64,000 bases of DNA from contig DASCOS010000035.1 of the NCBI GenBank assembly GCA_036012125.1, positions 35,452 through 99,451 of the forward strand. The letters run 5' to 3'. The notes under the pieces are model-generated. The model was not told the DNA's origin, ran no database searches, and saw nothing but the letters and a program-made list of their open reading frames with translations. The DNA comes from Vicinamibacterales bacterium (lineage in GTDB: Bacteria > Acidobacteriota > Vicinamibacteria > Vicinamibacterales > UBA823). The translations under genes were made by a program, and so were the position numbers. This document shows positions 18,472-26,570 of this stretch, one piece after another; position 1 is the stretch's first letter; the number at the start of each line of letters is the position of its first letter.

Positions 18472-19764
18472 CTAGTGTCGTTCACCGATATCCTGCTGTG
18501 AGTACTCGGTGTCGGTCGACCGGCCGCCTTCAAAGCGATCAACAATCGTTGCGGTCACGAGGTCACCGCCGACGTTTAGCGTCGTCCGGCACATATCGAG
18601 GATCCGATCGACACCAAGCACGATGGCGATCCCTTCAACTGGCACCCCTACGATTCCGAGCACCATCATTAGGAGTGGGATTGAACCACCTGGGACGCCA
18701 GCTACGCCAATCGCTGTCACTACCGACATGAGGATCACGATCAGTTGACTACTGAGAGGGAGATTTACACCGAAAACCTGCGCGATGAACAACACCGTTA
18801 CCCCTTCGAACAACGCTGTACCGTTCATATTCATCGTTGCGCCGAGGGGCAGCACGAATCCTGCTACCGCTTTGGAGATGCCCAGTTCCTCACGCGCGAC
18901 CCGCATCGTTGTGGGCAAAGTGGCGTTACTGGAGGAAGTGGAGAACCCAGTGAGGATCACGACCCGCGCGCGTTTCATAAATTCGATTGGATCACGCTTG
19001 GCCACGAATCTTAGAATCAGCGAATAGCCCACGATGAAGAAGATCGCGAGGCTGCCAACGACGGTCATTATGTATTTCAATAAATTAAAAAGAATTTCGA
19101 AGCCGAAGCGCGCGGTTACACTGAAAATTAAACAGGCTACGCCTAACGGTGCCACTTTCATTACCAAGCCGATAATGGCGATTGTGACTTGGCCGAGGCT
19201 TTCAAGAAAATTCAGTAACGGCTGCCCTTTTTCCTTGGGCACGATGGTCAGCCCAACCCCGATCATTAAGGCGAAAAAAATGACGGCGAGCATCTCGCCA
19301 TTGGCCGCAGCCTGGACCGGATTACGGGGCACAATCCGTACGAATAGATCAATGCCAAATGCCCCGTCGGCGAGTCCCATTGCGTCCGAGTCACCTTGGT
19401 AGGTCTCCATAAGCCGTTGGGTCACTGAGGCGTCGAGTCCCTCGCCCGGCTTCATGAGATTGACGGCTGTCAGACCTAAGACCGTTGAGAGCGCCGTCAA
19501 GCTCAGGAAGCTCAACATCGCGACAACACCAATGCGTCCTAGGCGTTTAAGGCTACCTAACCCTGCAATCCCAACCGACAACGTCGACACGATGAGTGGA
19601 ATGACCACCATGATCAACGCGTTCAACCAGACACGCCCGATCGGTTCAGTCACCGAACTCACAAATTGTTCTGTCGCGGGAGAGCCATCCGTTGACAAGT
19701 TGATGACGATGCCGAGCACCGCACCAACTATCAGGCCCAGGAGGATTTTTGTGTGAAGAGCCAT
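18472..19764 (-). CDS. Dicarboxylate/amino acid:cation symporter (SDF family)
   Basis: A 430-residue secondary transporter of the GltP/DctA family. It has eight membrane helices and two re-entrant hairpins, with the serine-rich hairpin GFSTSSSNATLPTTM (about residue 275) and the TM7 motif GATMNMNGTALFEG (about residue 310). The later region has the DRILDMCRTTLNVGGD motif, whose Arg favours acidic substrates such as aspartate, glutamate or C4-dicarboxylates. ATG 19764 leaves a 10-base gap after the PhoU-like gene; GTG 19782 would overlap it. Confidence 0.9.
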   Translation of the reverse strand: MALHTKILLGLIVGAVLGIVINLSTDGSPATEQFVSSVTEPIGRVWLNALIMVVIPLIVSTLSVGIAGLGSLKRLGRIGVVAMLSFLSLTALSTVLGLTAVNLMKPGEGLDASVTQRLMETYQGDSDAMGLADGAFGIDLFVRIVPRNPVQAAANGEMLAVIFFALMIGVGLTIVPKEKGQPLLNFLESLGQVTIAIIGLVMKVAPLGVACLIFSVTARFGFEILFNLLKYIMTVVGSLAIFFIVGYSLILRFVAKRDPIEFMKRARVVILTGFSTSSSNATLPTTMRVAREELGISKAVAGFVLPLGATMNMNGTALFEGVTVLFIAQVFGVNLPLSSQLIVILMSVVTAIGVAGVPGGSIPLLMMVLGIVGVPVEGIAIVLGVDRILDMCRTTLNVGGDLVTATIVDRFEGGRSTDTEYSQQDIGERH

Positions 19765-19774
19765 AATGTGATGA

Positions 19775-20455
19775 TTACACACCTGTCAAGACGTCTTCAT
19801 CATAGTAATCGACTTTGTGTAAGGGCATGACCACACTAGAGAGCACGTTCAGCACATGCCCACCGATCCGTTTGTAATAGCGTGTGGCTAAGACTAGCAC
19901 GGTTGTAGTGCTTGCATCGTAGTCCGATTGACTGATCCGTCTGACAAGCGCGTCGCACCGATGAGCAGCATCCCGACCCTGGTGAATCAATTCAATTGCT
20001 CGTTCACGATTGGATGATGCGAACACTTCCGCCGCCACCTGAAAGGAGGTTTCCACGCCTTGCCGAATTTCCTGCAATTCCTGCACGAGCGCATCTTTAG
20101 GTAATGGTCCTGAACGAATATCGACGACCTCTGCCAAGTTTTTAGCGTAGTCGCCGAGACGTTCGACGTCCTTCACAAGACTCATTAACAATAGCGAATA
20201 GGGAACATCAGGCGTCTTGCCTTGAATAGAAAGGTGTGACACGACTTTTTTCCGAATTTCGCGCTCCAGCTTGTTCACTTGCACATCGTCTTCGTAAATG
20301 CGAGTGCGATCTTCAGCCGAAGTTTTTTCTCCAAAGCAAATCCCACCAGCTGACAAGGTCATATTGCAGGTCAACTGAAGCATCTCCTTGAAAGAGGCGC
20401 CCATGGTATGAAGTGGATTATCAGCGCGGAAAATACTAAGTAGTTCGCTGAGCAT
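19775..20455 (-). CDS. PhoU-like regulator
   Basis: A 226-residue all-helical PhoU-domain protein. It shows the paired three-helix layout with the E/DxxxD signatures (YEDDVQVNKLEREIRKKVV and LVKDVERLGDYAKNLAEVV). In Na/Pi cotransporters a PhoU domain is often fused to the C-terminus of the permease; here it is a separate gene 15 bases after the permease, so it probably controls it. AGGAGG lies five bases before ATG 20455. The symporter gene follows after 10 bases. Confidence 0.85.
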   Translation of the reverse strand: MLSELLSIFRADNPLHTMGASFKEMLQLTCNMTLSAGGICFGEKTSAEDRTRIYEDDVQVNKLEREIRKKVVSHLSIQGKTPDVPYSLLLMSLVKDVERLGDYAKNLAEVVDIRSGPLPKDALVQELQEIRQGVETSFQVAAEVFASSNRERAIELIHQGRDAAHRCDALVRRISQSDYDASTTTVLVLATRYYKRIGGHVLNVLSSVVMPLHKVDYYDEDVLTGV

Positions 20456-20470
20456 TCTCACCTCCTCCTC

Positions 20471-21631
20471 TCACTTTAATAACTGCGTTACATATATCAG
20501 CAGTGCTGGAAAACCGTAAAACATAGTCGCGACATAGAACAGAGCTAACTTCTTGGACCTAACAGCCGCCGCTGCAAGCATTCTGGCGGCCTGCAGTGGC
20601 ACCTGACGAATCCTTCTAACGGGATAAATCAGTATCGTTCCGCTAAGGTTGAAAAACAAGTGCACTATGGCGATCTCGACCCCAGCCAAAGCATTCGGTC
20701 CGGACACGGCCAACGCGGCACCCATCGCAGTTATGGTCGTTCCGATGTTTGCACCGATCGTAATCGGAAACGCCTGTTCTAGCTTGAGGACGCCAGCGGC
20801 AGCTAACGGAACCATAATTGACGTCGTAATCGAACTCGATTGCACCATGACGGTAACGATGACCCCAATCGCCATCGCGAACACCGCACTTGAACCAAGC
20901 GCACTGGCCACCGCGGTTTCGATGCGTGAGATTACCAAGGAACGCATCAATTTTACGATTAGCCAAAGTGCTACAAAGATCAGCGCCGCGCTGATACCGA
21001 CCAAGAAAAAAGCTTGTCCCCACTCTACGTTGAATATTGCTTCCGCTAAGCTCTGGATAGGGGTAAAAGCAAAGCTCAACAATGCCTTGAATGGGCTCTC
21101 ATATGTGAAACTACCTATTCCGACAACTACCGTAGACAAGAATCTTGCAGTGCTCTGCAGATAGCCTGTCATTAATTCCAATGGCAGTAAGACCATTACC
21201 GCCAAGATGTTAAAGAAGTCATGGCAGCCGGCCATCGAGAACGCTCTTTCGAACTCGTCGCGCCGTCCCATGTGCGCCAATGAGACAACCGTACAGGTAA
21301 CCGTCGTCCCAATATTGGCACCCATAATCATCGGAACAGCATTAGCTAACGGCAGAGGGTTGTCCGGTGCGGCTACCAGTCCAACGATCATGGACGTCGA
21401 CACCGATGAACTCTGCACTAGCGTTGTGGCCAGCACCCCTACGAAGATCCCGACAAAGGGATTTGCAGTCAGACTGAAGAAGCTGTCTAGGAAATCTGTA
21501 CCGAACAGCTTGAATCCATCGCCGAGCCCTTTGACGCCAAGCAAAAATACGAAAAGTAAAAACACAACCGACAGAACCCGTCGGATGACAGATGTGAGTT
21601 CTTGCTTTTCAGACGATGTGTGTCTTGTCAT
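20471..21631 (-). CDS. Na+/phosphate symporter (NptA/PNaS family)
   Basis: A 386-residue inner-membrane protein with the duplicated PNaS signature: LVQSSSVSTSMIVGLV with MIMGANIGTTVTC in the first repeat and MVQSSSITTSIMVPLA with ITIGANIGTTITA in the second. These repeats bind phosphate and sodium. The usual C-terminal PhoU domain is missing and is encoded by the next gene. A consensus promoter lies about 145 bases upstream. It probably leads a three-gene transcript with PhoU-like and dicarboxylate symporter genes. Confidence 0.92.
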   Translation of the reverse strand: MTRHTSSEKQELTSVIRRVLSVVFLLFVFLLGVKGLGDGFKLFGTDFLDSFFSLTANPFVGIFVGVLATTLVQSSSVSTSMIVGLVAAPDNPLPLANAVPMIMGANIGTTVTCTVVSLAHMGRRDEFERAFSMAGCHDFFNILAVMVLLPLELMTGYLQSTARFLSTVVVGIGSFTYESPFKALLSFAFTPIQSLAEAIFNVEWGQAFFLVGISAALIFVALWLIVKLMRSLVISRIETAVASALGSSAVFAMAIGVIVTVMVQSSSITTSIMVPLAAAGVLKLEQAFPITIGANIGTTITAMGAALAVSGPNALAGVEIAIVHLFFNLSGTILIYPVRRIRQVPLQAARMLAAAAVRSKKLALFYVATMFYGFPALLIYVTQLLK

Positions 21632-21752
21632 TCAGCTTTACGAACTGAGTGAAGGAAGGAAAAGTACGAACGTCCCTTTTAAGATTGTGGGTTCGGAGAG
21701 TCTTGGACGTTCATACACCGCAGGAAAAAACGACCTGCAAAAAACCGTGGGG

Positions 21753-21781
21753 ATTCTAGGTCAGGCGTATAGGATTGTCAA
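21753..21781 (-). promoter_or_regulatory. Sigma-70 promoter of the Na/Pi symporter operon
   Basis: TTGACA (reading minus, 21776-21781), a 17-base spacer and TAGAAT (21753-21758). It predicts a start near 21746 and a leader of about 115 bases. No clear PHO-box tandem repeat is seen around it. Confidence 0.7.
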
Positions 21782-21912
21782 GGCGAAAACTACAAGATAT
21801 AGACAAAAAAGTTAAATGTACCACAAGATGTTGAAAGATATGGACTAATCCTGATTTTGCTCGATGCAAGCGGAAAATCGATCTTGTGGGCCTATTGCCC
21901 GCGACGAGGGTC

Positions 21913-21939
21913 AAGGGGGCAACCTCTCGCCGCCCCCTT
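21913..21939 (-). terminator. Hairpin after the PQQ dehydrogenase gene
   Basis: A perfect 8-bp inverted repeat (AAGGGGGC at 21913-21920 and GCCCCCTT at 21932-21939) 16 bases past the stop of the PQQ dehydrogenase gene. It has no T-run, so it may stall polymerase or protect the 3' end rather than terminate on its own. Apart from this and the phosphate-gene promoter I see nothing in 21632-21955. Confidence 0.4.
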
Positions 21940-21955
21940 AACCGTTCGCTGCGCT

Positions 21956-24037
21956 TTAAGGTAGAGCCATGGCGGCCAGCCCGTCACTGAGTTGAACGAT
22001 GACGTGCTGTTTGCCTTCATGTACCCAGGTCGACATGCCATACCGGGTGGTCCCAGGAATTTCAACAGCACCCAAACGGTCCCCAGTGCGCTTGTCGATC
22101 GCGAAGATGTGCGGGATACCATCACTGGTCTGACCAGAAGCGAAGAGGAGTGTGGGTGTCACGGTCATCGCAGCGTGGCCACGTCTTCCAGGATTACTAG
22201 GCACGTTGTTGACTCCCTGCAGGAGAGGGTGGTTGCGGATGGCTTCCTGCTGTTCTTCTGACGCATCGCCGTTCGGGATCACCCAAAGGTACTCGCCGGT
22301 GTTTAGGTCGATTGCACTGATCCGCCCGATGGGTCCCTTCCAGATCGAAAGACCGTCGATACTTTCCGGGTTGGCGCCAGAACGCCGGCCCCCGCCACCA
22401 CCCATGCGGCTACGGGAAAAGGCGACGACGGTCGTCCCGGTTTGGGCTGGGCCCTCTTGCGGGGAATCAATACCAGGGGCCACTGATACGTCACTGCAAC
22501 CGCTATGTGACGTAATGAAGATAACCCCTGACTGTGGGTCAGCTACGGGCGGACCGGAGATGTTCACACCGCCCGTACCCCCGGGGCAAACACGGGCTGG
22601 TCCGAGCCCTTGCTCGTTACCAATATGCGTGGGCGGATTGAAGAGAGGTGCGAAGGAATTTTCTCGTTGCGCAACGGCCAACGCGCGCTGTCTGATATCT
22701 GGGGTGTAGTCAATCAGGTGTTCCTCGGTACGCCCCTGTAGGTCGAATGGCGCTGGTTTAGTCGGGAACGGCTGTGTTGGCGAGAGTCGCTCGCCCGGCA
22801 CGTTCGATTCAGGCACTTCACGTTCCTCGATTGGCCAGATGGGTTCTCCGGTCTCTCGGTTCAACGCGTACAGGAACGCCTGCTTAGTAGCTTGGTAGAT
22901 ACCCTTGATTTCCTGGCCATCAACGGTGACGTCCAAAAGGACCGGAGCCGTTGGGGTGTCGTAGTTCCAAATATCGTGATGCACCATTTGGTAGTGCCAT
23001 GCCCGTTCACCAGTTTTAACGTCCAGTGCGATGAGACTTGCGGAAAAAAGATTATCGCCAGGGCGGAACCCACCATAAAAGTCCAGCGTGGCACTGTTGG
23101 TAGGGATGTAGACCAAGCCAAGCTCAGGGTCGGCTGACATGGGTGCCCAGGAAGAAACATCACCCGTCCACATCCAGGCGTCGTTTAACCAGGTCTCGTG
23201 ACCGACTTCTCCAGGCCGTGGAATGACGTTGAACTTCCACAGAAAATCACCGGTCCGTGCGTCGTAACCCAGAATGTCTCCCGGCACCATTTCCTGCCGG
23301 GTCTGGTTGTAGCCTTGCTCAGCTGAGTTACCCACGACGACCACATCGTTGACGACGATCGGTGGTGAGGAACTGGTGATGTAGCCAAGCTCAAGGGGGA
23401 TCCCGGTGTATGGGTCGTAGGGCTGATTCGCGTTGAGCCAGGGACCCCAGTCCTGGATTAAATCTGCGACGAGGTCGACCGTGCCGGTTTGTCCAAAACC
23501 TTCGATCGGCACGGGCGCACCCCAATTCTCAAGCGGTCGTCCTGTTTCTGCGTCTAACGCGTGCAAGAAGAATGCTGGGCTAGTGATGAAGATGACCCCG
23601 CGGCCGTCGACCTTGGCATAGGCGACGCCCTTACCATAACCCTGCCGCATGGAATACTCGAAGCGGGGAGTGTTCGGCTCGGTGAAGCTCCACAGCAGTT
23701 CGCCTGTCTCTGGGTCGAGAGCGATCACATGACGGCGATTACCGGTGACCGTGATCAGTTTGCCACCAACATAACTCGCCGTGGCGCGGTTGGTGCTGGG
23801 CCCAAAACTTGATGCGTCCCACTCCCATGCCACCTCGAGGAACTCAAAATTTGATGCGTCGATCTGGTCCGCTGGGGAATAGCGTGTGTGCCAGGCATCC
23901 CCACCGAGGTATGGCCACTCAGTATTTTCGCTCGCGGGGTCCTGCGCTCCGGCGACCATGGGTAGGGTCAGCAGGATGGTACAGGTGAGGGCGAGCCACA
24001 TCCACAGTAGTCTTGAGCTTTGCCTCTTGCTTCTCAT
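21956..24037 (-). CDS. PQQ-dependent dehydrogenase (periplasmic quinoprotein)
   Basis: A 693-residue exported eight-bladed propeller quinoprotein oxidising an alcohol or sugar with pyrroloquinoline quinone. The signal peptide ends near VAGAQ; tryptophan-docking repeats recur ([54 protein letters not shown]). The catalytic region is [17 protein letters not shown]. No CXXCH heme motif and no N-terminal membrane domain are present, so it is neither a quinohemoprotein nor the membrane glucose enzyme. GAGGAGG lies four bases before ATG 24037. No pqq genes are nearby. Confidence 0.85.
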   Translation of the reverse strand: MRSKRQSSRLLWMWLALTCTILLTLPMVAGAQDPASENTEWPYLGGDAWHTRYSPADQIDASNFEFLEVAWEWDASSFGPSTNRATASYVGGKLITVTGNRRHVIALDPETGELLWSFTEPNTPRFEYSMRQGYGKGVAYAKVDGRGVIFITSPAFFLHALDAETGRPLENWGAPVPIEGFGQTGTVDLVADLIQDWGPWLNANQPYDPYTGIPLELGYITSSSPPIVVNDVVVVGNSAEQGYNQTRQEMVPGDILGYDARTGDFLWKFNVIPRPGEVGHETWLNDAWMWTGDVSSWAPMSADPELGLVYIPTNSATLDFYGGFRPGDNLFSASLIALDVKTGERAWHYQMVHHDIWNYDTPTAPVLLDVTVDGQEIKGIYQATKQAFLYALNRETGEPIWPIEEREVPESNVPGERLSPTQPFPTKPAPFDLQGRTEEHLIDYTPDIRQRALAVAQRENSFAPLFNPPTHIGNEQGLGPARVCPGGTGGVNISGPPVADPQSGVIFITSHSGCSDVSVAPGIDSPQEGPAQTGTTVVAFSRSRMGGGGGRRSGANPESIDGLSIWKGPIGRISAIDLNTGEYLWVIPNGDASEEQQEAIRNHPLLQGVNNVPSNPGRRGHAAMTVTPTLLFASGQTSDGIPHIFAIDKRTGDRLGAVEIPGTTRYGMSTWVHEGKQHVIVQLSDGLAAMALP

Positions 24038-24180
24038 CACTCCTCCTCGAATTCTGTTGAGCGAACGGGAAGTAGATCGTCGAAATTCTAACCCAGTCAG
24101 GGAGATATAGGGGAAACGGTGCTAACCTTTCTTTTGTATACCCAGTTTGCCCAGAGCGGTTGAAGCGCATATCACAAGCG

Positions 24181-25404
24181 ATGAATACTCGTGGTTACGT
24201 CATTGTTACCGCCTCGTATTGGGCTCTGACCTTGACGGATGGTGCGCTCCGTATGCTGGTGACGTTGTACTTTCACCAGCTTGGTTACACTTCGCTCGAC
24301 CTTGCCCTACTCTTTCTTCTCTACGAGTTTTGCGGCATTCTCACCAACTTGCTTGGTGGGTGGCTTGCGGCACGCTTAGGTCTGCGCGTCACACTCCTGG
24401 CCGGCTTGTGGTTGCAAGTCGTGGCCTTGCTGATGCTCTCGTTCGTGCAGCCAACGTGGACACTGGTGTTATCAGTTGGCTATGTAATGGCCGCTCAGGC
24501 GCTCTCGGGTATCGCTAAGGACTTAATGAAGTTGAGTTCCAAGAGTGCCGTCAAATCTTTTGTGTCTGGACAAGATGCATCCACTTTGTTTCGATGGGTT
24601 GGCTGGTTGACTGGCTCCAAGAATGCTCTCAAAGGATTGGGTTTCTTTATGGGCGGCGTGATGTTGGACACAATCGGTTTTTCCTTTTCGCTCTGGGTCA
24701 TGGCTGGCGGACTCTTGGCCGTTTTGGTGCTGGCGACAGGGCAGCTAACGAGAGACCTTGGCAGGAGTAAGCGCCAAGTGACCTTTTCACAGATATTTTC
24801 CAGACGCCCCGCAATCAATATTCTTTCACTTGGTCGTCTCTGTCTGTTCGGTTCACGTGACGTTTGGTTCGTCGTGGCACTGCCGCTATTTTTAATCGAT
24901 GTGATGGGCTGGAGCTTCGCGTGGGTCGGTGCCTGTCTCGCAAGTTGGATTATCGGCTACGGCTTGGTGCAAGCGGTTGCGCCTAAGGCTTTGAGTATTG
25001 CTGGCGAGTCAGTCATAACTGCTCGGACAGCTCAAATCTGCGGCAGCGTGTTGATAGTGGTGTCTGGCGGTCTAGCCATGGGTGCCTCGAATGTTATGCC
25101 GTCGATTGGCGTAGTGCTCACAGGTCTTGCCGCGTTCGGTATTGTCTTTGCTCTAAACTCATCCGTGCATTCGTATCTGGTGCTGGCGTACGCTGAATTT
25201 GATACGGTGGCAATGGACGTTGGTTTTTATTACATGGCCAATGCGGCAGGACGGTTGCTCGGCACGTTGATGTCGGGATGGTTATACCTGGAGACCGGAC
25301 TGGCAGGGTGTTTATGGATGTCTATGGGTTTGGTTGTAACGGCCACCGGCCTTATGTTCGCCTTGCCGCCCATTAAGTATGCATCGGCGCCGACATCGAA
25401 ATGA
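24181..25404 (+). CDS. arsJ: Organoarsenical efflux MFS transporter ArsJ-like
   Basis: A 407-residue 12-helix MFS protein. It carries the ArsJ hallmarks: YWALTLTDGALRMLV near the N-terminus, LFLLYEFCGILTNLLGGWL, MAAQALSGIAKDL and WLTGSKNALKGLGFF. ArsJ exports 1-arseno-3-phosphoglycerate made by a partner GAPDH from arsenate. No GAPDH, arsR or other ars gene is in the window, so it must rely on a distant GAPDH or have another substrate. ATG 24181 is chosen over TTG 24160; the ribosome site is weak. A GC-rich foreign-looking segment begins right after its stop. Confidence 0.85.
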   Translation: MNTRGYVIVTASYWALTLTDGALRMLVTLYFHQLGYTSLDLALLFLLYEFCGILTNLLGGWLAARLGLRVTLLAGLWLQVVALLMLSFVQPTWTLVLSVGYVMAAQALSGIAKDLMKLSSKSAVKSFVSGQDASTLFRWVGWLTGSKNALKGLGFFMGGVMLDTIGFSFSLWVMAGGLLAVLVLATGQLTRDLGRSKRQVTFSQIFSRRPAINILSLGRLCLFGSRDVWFVVALPLFLIDVMGWSFAWVGACLASWIIGYGLVQAVAPKALSIAGESVITARTAQICGSVLIVVSGGLAMGASNVMPSIGVVLTGLAAFGIVFALNSSVHSYLVLAYAEFDTVAMDVGFYYMANAAGRLLGTLMSGWLYLETGLAGCLWMSMGLVVTATGLMFALPPIKYASAPTSK

Positions 25405-25627
25405 GCGGTTGCGCAAGCATCGCGCGCGTAATCGCGAACATTTACTGCTGCCCTCCCGAGAGATCACCAGCACGCTGGTGCTGACGTCTATGCAAGTTCG
25501 GAAGACGCTCGAAGAGACGATCTCGATCCGTCGCGACGTCGTCCTTATCGGAACGCGTGTACGCGCCCATGTCGAGATTCTCTCTCACCGTCATTTCGAG
25601 GAACACCCGACGGCCTGCAGGGTAACG
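25405..25627 (-). pseudogene. Fragment of livF-like ABC transporter ATPase
   Basis: Reading minus from about 25627, the frame gives GRRVFLEMTVRENLDMGAYTR, a linker, DLSGGQQ, a TAA (25442-25444), then MFAITRAMLAQP. This is the middle of a LivF-type branched-chain amino acid ATPase (PEGRRVF..LTVRENL..GAY, LSGGEQQMLAIGRALM). The Walker A part and everything after the signature region are missing, and the TAA replaces a Gln. The 5' end overlaps the last codons of pxpA in another frame. It is a decayed remnant. Confidence 0.75.
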
Positions 25628-26358
25628 TCCGCCGTCTCGAGCGCGGCCTTGAGTTTCTCGGTGAGCCGTTCCGCCCCCTGGGTGTCGCCGTGCACGCAGA
25701 CCGTTTCGGCGGCGAGGGTGACAGTCGAGCCGTCAGTCGCCTGGACCGTGCCTTTGAGCACCATCTGGAGCACGCGTGAGACGACCCGCTCAGGGTCATG
25801 GATCACCGTCGCAGCCTCTCGACGTGAGGCCAGAGCACCGTCGGGTGTATAGGCGCGGTCGGCGAACGCCTCCGCCGCGACCCTGAGGCCGGCAGCACGT
25901 CCGGCGATGAGAAGTTCCGAGCCTGCTAGGCCGAAGAGGATCAACGAACGGTCAAGGGTAGCAACGCCGCGTGCAATCGCGGCCGCGATGTCGGCGTCGC
26001 GCGCGGCCAGATTGTAGAGCGCACCGTGCGCCTTGACGTGCTGTAGCCGCGTCCCCTCGGCTGCGGCGAGGCCGGCGACCGCGCTGACTTGATACATGAC
26101 GAAGTCCTCAACCTCGTCCGGTGTCACCTTCATCTCGCGTCGCCCGAATCCGACCAGGTCGGGAAACCCCGGATGCGCGCCAATCGCCACGCCAGACGCG
26201 AGAGCCAGTCGGATCGTCCGTCGGATCACCGAGGGATCCCCGGCGTGAAAGCCGCAGGCAATGTTCGCCGACGTGATGCTCCGCATCACGCACTCGTCGT
26301 TGCCGATGGTGTAGGAGCCGAACGACTCCCCCATGTCGCAATTGAGGTCGATTCTCAT
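25591..26358 (-). CDS. pxpA: 5-oxoprolinase subunit A (LamB/YcsF family)
   Basis: A 255-residue LamB/YcsF-family protein, the PxpA subunit of ATP-dependent 5-oxoprolinase, which opens pyroglutamate to glutamate. It shows the N-terminal motif MRIDLNCDMGESFG, ITSANIACGFHAGDP, GVAIGAHPGFPD and HVKAHGALYN. PxpA needs PxpB and PxpC, and neither is here. The last residues (VTLQAVGCSSK) lie over the livF remnant and may be altered by that junction. Its GC and codon use are higher than the ilv or thrS regions. Confidence 0.88.
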   Translation of the reverse strand: MRIDLNCDMGESFGSYTIGNDECVMRSITSANIACGFHAGDPSVIRRTIRLALASGVAIGAHPGFPDLVGFGRREMKVTPDEVEDFVMYQVSAVAGLAAAEGTRLQHVKAHGALYNLAARDADIAAAIARGVATLDRSLILFGLAGSELLIAGRAAGLRVAAEAFADRAYTPDGALASRREAATVIHDPERVVSRVLQMVLKGTVQATDGSTVTLAAETVCVHGDTQGAERLTEKLKAALETADVTLQAVGCSSK

Positions 26359-26570
26359 GAAGAAAGTTGGGTCAGCACTTGGTGGGGAGGAGCCGAAGTG
26401 TGGAATTCAGCCTTCGCCCAGCCCGATCGTAGACAACCCGACGGCGTTGTCAAGTCACGCGAGAGGCTGGCAGCATCGGGGAAGTGCCCCCGCCTTTGCA
26501 CGGACGCCAGTAGCTGCCTTGCCTGATCTGTCAGACCTGTCCGTAGCCCTATGAGTTCTTCCGCAGCCTG

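Noticed and set aside
18285..18545. 86-codon minus-strand ORF between the symporter and porin genes
   Set aside because: The C-terminal half looks protein-like, but its only ATG lies inside the symporter gene and no start or ribosome site exists in the gap.
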